From Bacillota bacterium (GTDB lineage Bacteria > Bacillota > Sulfobacillia > Symbiobacteriales > ZC4RG38), in contig JAKKUO010000005.1 of NCBI GenBank assembly GCA_021890795.1, positions 1 to 64,000 of the forward strand: DNA of 64,000 nucleotides, in the 5' to 3' direction. How positions within the stretch are numbered: position 1 is the first letter of the stretch; every line of letters starts with the position of its first letter. Below, piece after piece: positions 44,380-53,101 of the stretch. Under the pieces are notes generated by a model that did not search any database, had not been told where the DNA came from, and worked only from the letters and a program-made list of their open reading frames with translations. The position numbers and the translations under genes are program-made.

Positions 44380-46688
44380 GCCAGCGGCCGCAGGCAGTGC
44401 AGGCCCGGCTCTGGTCCGAGGAGGAGGTCCGGTACGGCGAGGTGGCGGTGGACCTGGCCGCGGCGGGGGCGGACCGGCTCTTCACCTACGCCTTCCCGCC
44501 GGACCTGGACCTGGTCCCGGGCACCTGGGTGGAGGTGCCCTTCCACTCCCGGAAGCTGATCGGCTGTTACATCGGGCCGGCCCCGGCGCCGCCCCCGGGG
44601 GTCCAGGTCCGGCCCATCGCCGGGGTGGTGAGGGAGCTGCCCCCCTTGCCCCAGGACCTCATCGACCTCGCCCGGTGGGTGGCGGACCGGTACCTCTGCA
44701 CCTTCGCTGCGGCCCTCCGGCTCTGCATCCCCGCTGGCGCCCGGCGGCGCCAGGTCCGGGAGCGGGAGGTGGCGGCGGTGGCCCTGGCCGCGCCCCGGGC
44801 CGAGGTCGCAGCGGCCATGGAAGCCGCCGAGCGCCGCCGGGCCCACCTCCAGGCCCGGGTGCTGGCGATGCTCCTGGAGCGCCCCGGCCCGGTGCCTCTG
44901 GCGGAGATTGCCGCCCGGCTGGGGGACCACGCCCGGGCCGCCCTCCGGCCGCTTTTGGACCGGGGGCTGATCCGCCGGGTCACCCTGACCGCCCGGCGGG
45001 ACCCCTTCGGCGGCCGGGCGGCCCTGCCGGATGCGGAGCGGTCTCTTACCCCGGCCCAGCGGGAGGCCCTGGCCGCGGTGGAGCGGGCCCTGGCCGATGA
45101 CAACCCCTTCGCCCCCCGACGGCCGATCCTGATCCACGGGGTGACGGGGTCGGGGAAGACCGAGGTCTACCTCCAGGCCATCGCCCGGGTTCTGGCCCGG
45201 GGGCAGCAGGCCATCGTCCTGGTGCCGGAGATCAGCCTCACCCCCCAGACCGTGGGCCGGTTCCGGGCCCGGTTCGGCGACCGGGTGGCGGTGCTCCACT
45301 CGGCCCTCTCCGAGGGGGAGCGGTGGGACGAGTGGCTCCGGATCCGCCGGGGCGAGGTGGACATCGTCGTCGGCGCCCGCTCCGCGGTCTTCGCCCCGGT
45401 GGAGCGGCTGGGGATGATCATCGTCGACGAGGAGCACGAGAGCACCTACAAGCAGGAGACCACCCCGCCGTACCACGCCCGGGAGGTGGCGGAGGAGCGC
45501 TGCCGACGGGCCGGCGCGGTGCTGGTCCTGGGCAGCGCCACCCCTGCGGTGGAGACCTACTGGCGGGCCGAGCGGGGGGAGATCGAGCGGGTGGTGCTCC
45601 CCGAGCGGGTGGACGGCCGCCCCCTGCCGCCGGTGGAACTGGTGGACATGCGGGAGGAGCTGAGGGCCTTCAACCGGTCCATCTTCTCCCGGCGGCTCCA
45701 GGAGGCCCTGGACGAGACCCTGGGCCGGGGGGAGCAGGCGATCCTCTTCCTTAACCGCCGGGGTTACAATACCTTTGTCCTCTGCCGGGCCTGCGGCGAG
45801 GCCATCGCCTGCCCCAACTGTGCGGTGGCCCTCACCTACCATCTCCCCGGCCCCGGCCAGCCCCATCCCCGCCGGCTGGAGTGCCACTACTGCGGCCACA
45901 CGGAGCCGGTGCCCAGCACTTGCCCCCGGTGCGGCTCCGACAAGATCCGGTACCTGGGGGCCGGCACCGAGCGGGTGGAGGCGGAACTCCGGGAACTCTT
46001 CCCCCGGGCCCGGGTGCTCCGGCTGGACGTGGACACCACCCGGCGCAAGGGCGCCCACGGGGAGATCCTGGGGGCCTTCAGCCGGGGGGAGGCGGACGTG
46101 CTCATCGGTACCCAGATGGTGGCCAAGGGGCTGGACTTCGGCCGGGTCACCCTGGTGGGGGTGGTGCTGGCGGATACCACCGCCAACCTGCCGGACTTCC
46201 GGGCGGCGGAGCGGACCTTCCAGCTCATCACCCAGGTGGCCGGCCGGGCCGGCCGGGGGGACCGGCCGGGCCGGGCCGTGGTCCAGACCTACATGCCCCA
46301 TCACCCCGCCATCGCCGCCGCAGCCCGGGGGGACATCGCGGGGTTCTACGCCCGGGAACTCGCCTGGCGGAAGGTCCAGGGCTACCCGCCCTTTGCCGAT
46401 TTCGTCCGGCTACTTTTTACCGGCCCCGAGGAGGGGGAGGTGGCCCTGGCGGCCCGGGCAGCCTACCAGGCCCTCCTGCCTTACGGAAAGGACGGGGCGA
46501 TGGAGGTCCGGGAGCCCGGCCCGGCGCCCCTCGTTCGGCTCCGGGGACAGTGGCGGTATCACCTGCTGCTCCACGGCCCGGACCGGCAGGCGATGGTGGC
46601 CGCCGTCCGCGCGGCCCTCGGCGGCCGCCGGCTGCCGGGCAAGGGGGTCCGGATGAGCGTCGACGTCGGACCGTATACAATTCTTTAG
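44376..46688 (+). CDS. priA: Primosomal protein PriA (replication restart helicase)
   Basis: 770 residues. Loads the replicative helicase at stalled forks. In order: the 3'-DNA-binding domain, a winged-helix part, Walker A GVTGSGKTE near residue 252, the DEEH box near 349, GSATP near 387, then the zinc-binding insert with eight cysteines (CRACGEAIACPNC, CHYCG, CPRCG) near 465-525, and the helicase end GTQMVAKGLDFGRVTLV and QVAGRAGR. It follows coaBC with an ATGA overlap. Confidence 0.95.
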   Translation: MSQRPQAVQARLWSEEEVRYGEVAVDLAAAGADRLFTYAFPPDLDLVPGTWVEVPFHSRKLIGCYIGPAPAPPPGVQVRPIAGVVRELPPLPQDLIDLARWVADRYLCTFAAALRLCIPAGARRRQVREREVAAVALAAPRAEVAAAMEAAERRRAHLQARVLAMLLERPGPVPLAEIAARLGDHARAALRPLLDRGLIRRVTLTARRDPFGGRAALPDAERSLTPAQREALAAVERALADDNPFAPRRPILIHGVTGSGKTEVYLQAIARVLARGQQAIVLVPEISLTPQTVGRFRARFGDRVAVLHSALSEGERWDEWLRIRRGEVDIVVGARSAVFAPVERLGMIIVDEEHESTYKQETTPPYHAREVAEERCRRAGAVLVLGSATPAVETYWRAERGEIERVVLPERVDGRPLPPVELVDMREELRAFNRSIFSRRLQEALDETLGRGEQAILFLNRRGYNTFVLCRACGEAIACPNCAVALTYHLPGPGQPHPRRLECHYCGHTEPVPSTCPRCGSDKIRYLGAGTERVEAELRELFPRARVLRLDVDTTRRKGAHGEILGAFSRGEADVLIGTQMVAKGLDFGRVTLVGVVLADTTANLPDFRAAERTFQLITQVAGRAGRGDRPGRAVVQTYMPHHPAIAAAARGDIAGFYARELAWRKVQGYPPFADFVRLLFTGPEEGEVALAARAAYQALLPYGKDGAMEVREPGPAPLVRLRGQWRYHLLLHGPDRQAMVAAVRAALGGRRLPGKGVRMSVDVGPYTIL

Positions 46689-46816
46689 AGGAAGTGTCAT
46701 CTGCCGAGGACGTGTCGGTCGAGGGCGTGCCGCGGGGAGGACGCGGCAGCCTTCCGTCGTCTATTGCCCCCGCCGGCGGGGCAGGTCCCGGCGGCGGAGA
46801 GAGGGAGTGAGAGGCA
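46689..46816 (+). other. priA-def spacer
   Basis: 128 bases without a gene. GAGAGAGGGAG near 46798 provides the def ribosome binding site. No terminator or promoter is clear. Confidence 0.3.
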
Positions 46817-47449
46817 TTGGCGATTCTGCCCATCGTCACCCATCCGCACCCGGTGCTGCGGAAGAAGGCCAAGCCGGTGCAGAAGATCAACGCCAGCATC
46901 CGCAAGCTCATCGATGACATGACCGAGACGATGTACGCCGCCCCCGGGGTGGGGCTGGCGGCCCCCCAGGTGGGAGTCTCCAAGCGGATCATCGTGGTGG
47001 ACGCCCAGGACGGCAGCGGCCTCTTCCAGGTGATCAACCCGGAGATCGTCGCGGCCGAGGACTTCGGCGTCATGGGCACCGAGGGGTGCCTTTCCATCCC
47101 CGGCCTCGTGGGGGATGTGCCCCGGTACCGGAAGGTGCGGGTGACGGGGCTGAACCGGGACGGCCACCGGATCTGGATCGACGCGGAGGGGTGGCTTGCC
47201 CGGATCTTCCAGCACGAGATCGATCACCTGGACGGGATCCTCTACATCGACAAGGCGACCAATATCCGGGAGGTCAAGGAGGAGGAAGAGGAGGCCGCGG
47301 AAGCCGGGGAAGCCGAAGAGGCTGGCGAGGCCGGAGAATCCCGGGCGGCCGGCAGGACGGAGGCGGCCCAGGCCGGCGCGGGTGCTTCCCCGACCGGGGC
47401 CGGGGCCGCTGGGACCAGCCTGGAGGCGGAAGCCGGGGGAGGGGAGTAG
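46817..47449 (+). CDS. def: Peptide deformylase with a long acidic/alanine tail
   Basis: 210 residues from a TTG. Removes the formyl group from new proteins. All three metal motifs are present: GVGLAAPQVG near residue 45, EGCLS near 91 and QHEIDHLDG near 134. The enzyme ends near residue 155; the remaining ~55 residues are first glutamate-rich, then alanine/glycine-rich and probably disordered. Family members are usually 150-180 residues, so the tail is an oddity. It lies three bases before fmt, its functional partner. Confidence 0.95.
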   Translation: MAILPIVTHPHPVLRKKAKPVQKINASIRKLIDDMTETMYAAPGVGLAAPQVGVSKRIIVVDAQDGSGLFQVINPEIVAAEDFGVMGTEGCLSIPGLVGDVPRYRKVRVTGLNRDGHRIWIDAEGWLARIFQHEIDHLDGILYIDKATNIREVKEEEEEAAEAGEAEEAGEAGESRAAGRTEAAQAGAGASPTGAGAAGTSLEAEAGGGE

Positions 47450-47452
47450 CCG

Positions 47453-48445
47453 GTGGTGCTGCGGATCCTCTTCATGGGCACCCCGGAGTTCGCCTGCCCC
47501 ACCCTCGAGGCCCTGATCCGGGCTGGGTACCCGGTGGTCGCGGTGGTGACCCAGCCCGACCGGCCCGCGGGCCGGGGCGGTAAGCTCCAGGCACCGCCGG
47601 TCAAGCGGCTGGCGGAGGCCCACGGCATCCCGGTCCTCCAGCCCCGGCGGGTCCGGCATCCCGACGCGGTGGCCCAGCTCCGGGCCCTGGCCCCGGACCT
47701 GGTGGTCACCGCGGCCTTCGGCCAGATCCTCTCGGCCGAGGTGCTCGCTGTGCCCCGGCTGGGCTGCCTCAACGTCCACGCCTCCCTCCTCCCCCGGTGG
47801 CGGGGCGCGGCCCCCATCCACCGGGCGGTGATGGCCGGGGACACGGAGACGGGAATTACCATTATGTGGATGGACGAGGGGCTGGACACCGGCGACATCC
47901 TGCTGCAGCGGGCCATCCCCATCGGCCCCCTGGAGACCGCCGGGGAGGTCCACGACCGGTTGGCGGCCCTGGGGGCGGAACTGGCCGTCGAAGCGGTCCG
48001 GCTGGTGGAAGAGGGCCGGGCCCCCCGGATCCCCCAGGACCACGCCCGGGCCACCTACGCGGCCAAGCTGACCCCGGAGGATGAGCGGATCGACTGGCGG
48101 GAGAGCGCCACCCAGGTGGTCAACCGGATCCGGGGGCTGAACCCCTGGCCGGTGGCCCATACTACCTGGCAAGGGCAGATCCTCAAGGTCTGGATGGCAG
48201 AGCCCTGGCCGGAGCCCGTGCCCGCCGCTCCGCCGGGCACCGTGGTGGCGGTGGTCCGGGACAAGGGGCCGGTGGTGGCCTGCGGGGAAGGCGCGGTGCT
48301 CCTCACCCGGCTGCAGCCGGCGGGCAAGCGCCCGATGGAGGCTGCGGCCTTCCTGGCCGGCCACCGGATGGCCCCAGGGGAAGTGCTGGGGGCGGAGCAG
48401 CCGCCGGCGGAACAGCCAGCGAAGGAGCAGCCGGCGAAGGAGTAA
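47453..48445 (+). CDS. fmt: Methionyl-tRNA formyltransferase
   Basis: 330 residues from a GTG with GGGGAGGGGAG upstream. Formylates initiator methionyl-tRNA. Motifs: FMGTPEFA at the start, the catalytic NVHASLLPRWRGAAPIHRAV with asparagine and histidine near residue 108, and WMDEGLDTGDI near 138. The last 20 residues are a tandem repeat (EQPPAEQPAKEQPAKE) encoded by a 15-base minisatellite that continues beyond the stop. Confidence 0.95.
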   Translation: MVLRILFMGTPEFACPTLEALIRAGYPVVAVVTQPDRPAGRGGKLQAPPVKRLAEAHGIPVLQPRRVRHPDAVAQLRALAPDLVVTAAFGQILSAEVLAVPRLGCLNVHASLLPRWRGAAPIHRAVMAGDTETGITIMWMDEGLDTGDILLQRAIPIGPLETAGEVHDRLAALGAELAVEAVRLVEEGRAPRIPQDHARATYAAKLTPEDERIDWRESATQVVNRIRGLNPWPVAHTTWQGQILKVWMAEPWPEPVPAAPPGTVVAVVRDKGPVVACGEGAVLLTRLQPAGKRPMEAAAFLAGHRMAPGEVLGAEQPPAEQPAKEQPAKE

Positions 48446-48464
48446 CCGGCAACGGAGCAGCCGG
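48394..48464 (+). repeat. 15-base minisatellite across the fmt stop
   Basis: About four to five imperfect copies of a GAGCAGCCGGCGAAG unit begin in the fmt end and pass the TAA stop at 48443-48445. The first copies code for EQPAK repeats; the last lie in non-coding DNA. Confidence 0.7.
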
Positions 48465-48566
48465 GGCCGCCACCGCGGGTCCGGCGCGAACCTTTCTCCC
48501 GCCCCGGCCGTCACGATCTGGGGAGCCCTCGGGGCCGCGCGGGGCGGCCCGCGGGGGCCATGGCAG

Positions 48567-48596
48567 TTGTTCCGGTGCCGCCCCGGTTGTTACAAT
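48567..48596 (+). promoter_or_regulatory. Candidate promoter of the zinc peptidase gene
   Basis: TTGTTC (48567-48572) and TACAAT (48591-48596), 18-base spacer. The 120-base leader that follows has several GC-rich repeats but no recognised riboswitch. Confidence 0.5.
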
Positions 48597-48717
48597 GTTG
48601 CATACCGGCAAGCCTGCGAGGAAATCCCGGTCGAGCACCGGCAACGGCTGCCCGCATCCGATGCGGGGAGCATGCGGAAAGCTGGATGATGTCGGGTAGC
48701 CAGGGAGGTCATCCGAC

Positions 48718-49428
48718 ATGCCCTTTTTCGGCTGGTACTGGGATCCGACTTACATCATTGTGTTACCGGCGCTGCTACTGGTCATGTGGGCCCAGTGGCG
48801 GGTCCAGGCTACCTTCCAGGAGTGGAGCCGCCGCTGGTCCTCCCGGGGGCTGACCGGGGCCCAGGTGGCCCGGGCCATTCTGGACCGGGCAGGCCTCCAT
48901 GATGTGGATGTGGAGCCCATCCCCGGCCACCTGACGGACCACTACGATCCCCGGGCTCGGGTGCTGCGCCTCAGCCAGAGCGTCTACAACAGCTCCTCGG
49001 TGGCGGCCATCGGGGTGGCGGCCCACGAGGCCGGCCACGCGATCCAGCACGATGTGGGTTACGTGCCGCTCATGATGCGCAGCGCCTTTGTGCCTTTGGC
49101 TAACCTGGGCAGCACCGGCGGTCCGCTTCTCTTCTTCCTCGGCCTCCTCTTCCCCCGGGGCATCGGCGACTGGATGATGCAGACCGGCATCCTGCTCTTC
49201 GGCCTGGCGGTGCTCTTCTACGTCATCACCCTGCCGGTGGAGTTCAACGCCTCCAGCCGGGCTCTGGCGATCCTGGAGGGCCAGGGTTACCTGGTGGGGG
49301 AGGAGCTCCGGGGCGCCCGGGCGGTGCTCTGGGCGGCAGCCATGACCTACGTGGCCTCGGCGGCCATGGCCATCTCCCAGCTGCTGCGGCTTCTGGCGAT
49401 CCGCGGCTTGTACCGGGATGAGGAGTAG
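48718..49428 (+). CDS. Membrane zinc metallopeptidase (YugP/DUF232 type)
   Basis: 236 residues. A zinc site is clear in AAHEAGHAIQH near residue 100 (HExxH). Membrane helices lie near residues 8-25, 135-150, 155-175 and 200-225; the active site probably faces the cytoplasm. VEFNASSRAL near 183, where the glutamate would complete the site, is a family hallmark. The Bacillus homologue YugP is poorly characterised. A weak hairpin-rich leader precedes it. Confidence 0.9.
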   Translation: MPFFGWYWDPTYIIVLPALLLVMWAQWRVQATFQEWSRRWSSRGLTGAQVARAILDRAGLHDVDVEPIPGHLTDHYDPRARVLRLSQSVYNSSSVAAIGVAAHEAGHAIQHDVGYVPLMMRSAFVPLANLGSTGGPLLFFLGLLFPRGIGDWMMQTGILLFGLAVLFYVITLPVEFNASSRALAILEGQGYLVGEELRGARAVLWAAAMTYVASAAMAISQLLRLLAIRGLYRDEE

Positions 49429-49503
49429 CAGGCGCCGGTGGCCGCCGGCGCGGCTTCTCCGTGCCGGCCGCAGAGCACGCCGCAGGCGGACTGCATACGA
49501 GCC

Positions 49504-49531
49504 GGGGTGCGGGTTTTCCGCACCCTTTTTC
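49504..49531 (+). terminator. Terminator before rsmB
   Basis: GGGTGCGG and CCGCACCC with a TTTT-containing loop, then TTTTT. It ends the peptidase transcript, or attenuates rsmB if transcription reads on. Confidence 0.75.
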
Positions 49532-49596
49532 GCGAGGAAAGCAACGGGTACGATCCGCGCGGGAAGTCCCGCACACCCTTCGAGGAGGTGTTTCCG

Positions 49597-50997
49597 CTGG
49601 CTCACCGCCGCAGCCCCGGCCCTCGGGGGCCGGTCCGGGGCGCCCGGGAGGTGGCCCTCCGGGCCCTGGTCCGGATCGAGGTGGACGGGGCATACGCCAA
49701 TCTAGCCCTGGACCAGGCCCTGAGCCGCTGGCCCCTGCCGGATCCCCGGGATCGGGCCCTGGCCACGGAACTGGTCTACGGCGTCACCCGCCGCCGGGGG
49801 ACCCTGGACTGGGCCCTGGCGCAAGTGGCCTCCCGGCCGCTTGCGGACCTCACCCCCTGGATCCGAAACATCCTCCGGCAGGGGGCGTACCAACTTCTCT
49901 ACCTCGACCGGGTCCCGGCTCCGGCCGTGATCCACGAAGCGGTGGAACTGGCCAAACGGTACGGCCATCCGGGGGTGGCCGGCTTTGTCAACGGCGTGCT
50001 CCGGGGGCTTCAGCGCCGGCTCCAAGAACTCCCCTTCCCGGACCCGGAGCGGGACCCCGCCGGCTACCTGGAGGTGGCCGAGTCGGCCCCCCGGTGGCTG
50101 GTGGAGCGGTGGCTCGGGGAGTACGGCCCGGAGGAGGCCCGGGCCCTCTTGGCGGCGATGAACCAGCCGCCGCCCCTGACGGCCCGGGTGAACCGGCTCC
50201 GCACCGACCGGGAGCGGCTGCTCCAGCGGCTGGCGGCGGAGGGGGTGACCGCGGCCCCAACCCGCTACTCCCCTGACGGGGTCGTGCTCACCGGTGTGGC
50301 CTCGGCCAGTTCCCTGGAGGCGCTGCCCGCCCACCGGGAGGGGCTGTTCACGGTGCAGGACGAGTCGTCGATGCTGGTGGCCCCGGTGGTGGACCCCCAG
50401 CCGGGGGAGACGGTGCTGGACATCGCCGCGGCGCCGGGTGGGAAATCCACCCACCTGGCGGAGCGGATGGGGGATCGGGGCCGGGTGTTGGCCGTGGACC
50501 TGCACCCCCACAAGATCGCCCTCATCCAGGCTGCGGCGGAGCGTCTGGGCCTGCGGAGCGTCGAGCCGGTCTGCGCCGACGGCCGGACCGTGGGCCGGCT
50601 CTTCGCCGGCCGGGCGGACCGGGTCCTGTGCGACCTCCCCTGCTCCGGCCTGGGCACCCTGGGCCGCCGGCCCGACGCCCGCTGGCGGAAGCGCCCCGAG
50701 GACATCCCGGCCCTTGCCGCTTTGCAGCTTGAACTCCTCCGGGCCGCGGCCCAGGCCCTGAGGCCCGGAGGGGTGCTGGTTTACAGCACCTGCACCATCA
50801 CCCGGGAGGAAAACCTGGCGGTGGTGGAGGCCTTTCTGGCTGAGCACCCGGACTTCCGCCCCGACGACCTGACCCCTTACCTGCCCGAGGCCCTCCGGGG
50901 GGAGCCGGGGGTCCGGGAGGGGTGGATCCAGCTCCTGCCCCACCGGCACGGAACCGACGGCTTTTTCATCGCCCGGCTGGTGCGCCGGGAGGGTTAG
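49597..50997 (+). CDS. rsmB: 16S rRNA (cytosine-967-C5)-methyltransferase
   Basis: 466 residues if translation begins at the CTG at 49597, chosen because GAGGAGG (49582-49588) lies 8 bases upstream and the residues that follow (AHRR) fit the family start. The GTG at 49588 overlaps the ribosome binding site itself. The N-terminal NusB-like domain has EVALRALVRIEVDGAYANLALDQAL; the C-terminal methyltransferase has DIAAAPGGKSTHLAERM, the catalytic cysteine region DLPCSGLGTLGRRPD and YSTCTITREEN. Usual neighbour of fmt and rlmN. Confidence 0.92.
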   Translation: MAHRRSPGPRGPVRGAREVALRALVRIEVDGAYANLALDQALSRWPLPDPRDRALATELVYGVTRRRGTLDWALAQVASRPLADLTPWIRNILRQGAYQLLYLDRVPAPAVIHEAVELAKRYGHPGVAGFVNGVLRGLQRRLQELPFPDPERDPAGYLEVAESAPRWLVERWLGEYGPEEARALLAAMNQPPPLTARVNRLRTDRERLLQRLAAEGVTAAPTRYSPDGVVLTGVASASSLEALPAHREGLFTVQDESSMLVAPVVDPQPGETVLDIAAAPGGKSTHLAERMGDRGRVLAVDLHPHKIALIQAAAERLGLRSVEPVCADGRTVGRLFAGRADRVLCDLPCSGLGTLGRRPDARWRKRPEDIPALAALQLELLRAAAQALRPGGVLVYSTCTITREENLAVVEAFLAEHPDFRPDDLTPYLPEALRGEPGVREGWIQLLPHRHGTDGFFIARLVRREG

Positions 50998-51164
50998 GCC
51001 GCGCCGGGCTCGTGCGCCGGCGCCGGGCCCTGGGGCGGGCCGGGGGTGGAGCCGCCGGGCCGGTCTTCTCCCGGGAGCAGGAGAAGGTGCGGGCGCAGCC
51101 GAAATCACGATGGGGCGGTCCGCGGATTGCCGGGGCCGCCCCGGGGAAAGGAAGCAAGATCGCC

Positions 51165-52286
51165 ATGCCCCAGACGCGCATGGAGCTACCGGTGCTCCCT
51201 GCCAGCCGCAATCCCCGCGAACTGCCCGTGGATGGCAAGGTGCCCCTGGTAGGCAAGACCCGGGAGGAGCTGGCCGCCCTGCTGACCGAGTGGGGGGAGC
51301 CGGCCTACCGGGCAACCCAGCTCTTCCAGTGGATCTACCAGAAGGGCGCCCGGGAGTTTAGCGGGATGACCAACCTCCCCCTGGCGCTTCGCCAGCGGCT
51401 GGCGGAGGTGGCGGTGCCCGGGTGTGCGGCGGAGGAGATGCGGCAGCGCGCCGCCACCACCCGGACCACCAAGTTCCTCTTCCGGCTCCTGGCGGACGGC
51501 GCCCTGGTGGAGTCCGTGCTCATGGGCCACAACTACGGCTGGTCTGCCTGCCTCAGCACCCAGGTCGGGTGCCGGATGGGCTGTGCCTTCTGCGCTTCCA
51601 CCCTGGGCGGGCTGGTCCGGAACCTGACCCCGGGGGAGATCGTGGATCAGGCGATTCTGATGCAGAAGGAACTCCCCCCGGGGCAGCGCATCGGCCACGT
51701 GGTGCTGATGGGCTCCGGGGAACCCCTGGAGAACTACGACAACGTGCTCAAGGCCATCCGGCTTCTCCACGACCCCGGCGGGCTCAACATCGGCTACCGG
51801 CACATCACCCTCTCCACCGCGGGGCTGGTGCCGGGGATCCGCCGGCTGGCGGCGGAGGGGCTGCCCATCACCCTGGCGGTCTCCCTCCACGCACCCAACG
51901 ACGAGCTGCGCAGCCGGCTGATGCCGGTCAACCGCCTCTGGCCGGTGGCGGAGGTGGTCGCTGCGGTCCGGGAGTACGCCGAGCGCACGGGTCGGCGGGT
52001 GACCATCGAATATATCTTGATTGAGGCGGTCAACGACACCCCGGAGTTGGCTGCCGAACTGGCCCGGCTCCTCGCCGGGATGCTGGTGCACGTCAACCTG
52101 ATCCCGATGAACCCCGTGGCCGAGCGGCCCCAGTTCCGCCGGCCCGGGCCGGAGCGGGTGCGGCGGTTCGCCGAGGTGCTGGAGCGGTATGGCATCAGCA
52201 CCACCGTCCGCCGGGAGATGGGCGGCGAGATCGAGGCGGCCTGCGGCCAGCTCCGCAACCGGGTGGTCCGCCGGCACCGGGGGTGA
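51165..52286 (+). CDS. rlmN: 23S rRNA (adenine-2503-C2)-methyltransferase
   Basis: 373 residues from the ATG at 51165; the ATG at 51180 is an alternative. A radical-SAM enzyme that also acts on some tRNAs. The iron-sulfur cysteines C-x3-C-x2-C appear in QVGCRMGCAFCAS near residue 137. The resolving cysteines are the one in GWSACLSTQVGC and the late AACGQL near 363. GSGEPLENYDNVL and HITLSTAGLVPGI are family blocks. Located between rsmB and stp as in Bacillus. Confidence 0.95.
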   Translation: MPQTRMELPVLPASRNPRELPVDGKVPLVGKTREELAALLTEWGEPAYRATQLFQWIYQKGAREFSGMTNLPLALRQRLAEVAVPGCAAEEMRQRAATTRTTKFLFRLLADGALVESVLMGHNYGWSACLSTQVGCRMGCAFCASTLGGLVRNLTPGEIVDQAILMQKELPPGQRIGHVVLMGSGEPLENYDNVLKAIRLLHDPGGLNIGYRHITLSTAGLVPGIRRLAAEGLPITLAVSLHAPNDELRSRLMPVNRLWPVAEVVAAVREYAERTGRRVTIEYILIEAVNDTPELAAELARLLAGMLVHVNLIPMNPVAERPQFRRPGPERVRRFAEVLERYGISTTVRREMGGEIEAACGQLRNRVVRRHRG

Positions 52287-52335
52287 CGGTGCGGGTAGAC
52301 CGGTGCGGACCTGGAGAGGCGGGGAGAGGAGAGGC

Positions 52336-53100
52336 GTGAAGTTCTCAGCACAGACCGACCGTGGGCGGGTCCGGCCTTCCAACGAGGACGCTTACTGCCT
52401 TGAGGTCCTCGACGCCGGAGCCGGCCGGGCCCTGTTGGCGGTGGCGGACGGCATGGGCGGACATGCCGCCGGGGAGGTGGCCTCGGCCCTGGCCATCGCG
52501 ACCCTGCGGGAGCGGGTGCTGACCCAGGCCCTTCACTGGACCGGCGACGACGAGCGGCTCCTGGGGCTGGGGGATGCCATGGTGGCGGCCCATGCGGCCA
52601 TTCTGGCGGCCCAGGGCCAGGACCCCCGGCGGGCCGGCATGGGCACCACCCTTACAGCGGTGCTGATCTGGGGCGAATACCTTTATATCGGCCACACCGG
52701 GGACAGCCGGGCCTACCTGGTTGGGGCCGAAGGCGGCATCCGGCAGCTGACCGACGACCACTCGGTGGTCGGTGAGCTGGTTCGGGGCGGGAGCCTTACG
52801 GAGCTGGAGGCGATGCAGCATCCCCAGCGGCACGTCCTGACCAGCGCGCTGGGAACCCAGGGCCGGCTGCGGGTCGACCTCCAGGCTACCCTCTGGCACC
52901 CGGGGGACGTGGTGATCCTGTGCTCCGACGGCCTGACCAACCTGGTCACCGCCGCGGAGATCGCGGAGCGGGTCCGGCTGGCAGCGGTGGATCATTTTGA
53001 CAGTCTGGCCCGGGAACTGGTGGAACTCGCCAATGCCCGGGGCGGGCATGATAACATTACGGTGGTGGCGGCCCGGCGCGGGGAAGAGGTGAGGGCGTAG
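52336..53100 (+). CDS. stp: PP2C-type serine/threonine phosphatase
   Basis: 254 residues from a GTG after GGAGAGGAGAGG. Removes phosphate from PrkC targets. The metal aspartates are seen in RPSNEDAY, ADGMGGHAAGE, GDSRAYLV, CSDGLTN and GGHDNITV, so the enzyme should be active. It lies one base before prkC and is surely co-translated with it. Called PrpC in Bacillus and IreP in enterococci. Confidence 0.95.
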   Translation: MKFSAQTDRGRVRPSNEDAYCLEVLDAGAGRALLAVADGMGGHAAGEVASALAIATLRERVLTQALHWTGDDERLLGLGDAMVAAHAAILAAQGQDPRRAGMGTTLTAVLIWGEYLYIGHTGDSRAYLVGAEGGIRQLTDDHSVVGELVRGGSLTELEAMQHPQRHVLTSALGTQGRLRVDLQATLWHPGDVVILCSDGLTNLVTAAEIAERVRLAAVDHFDSLARELVELANARGGHDNITVVAARRGEEVRA

Positions 53101-53101
53101 G

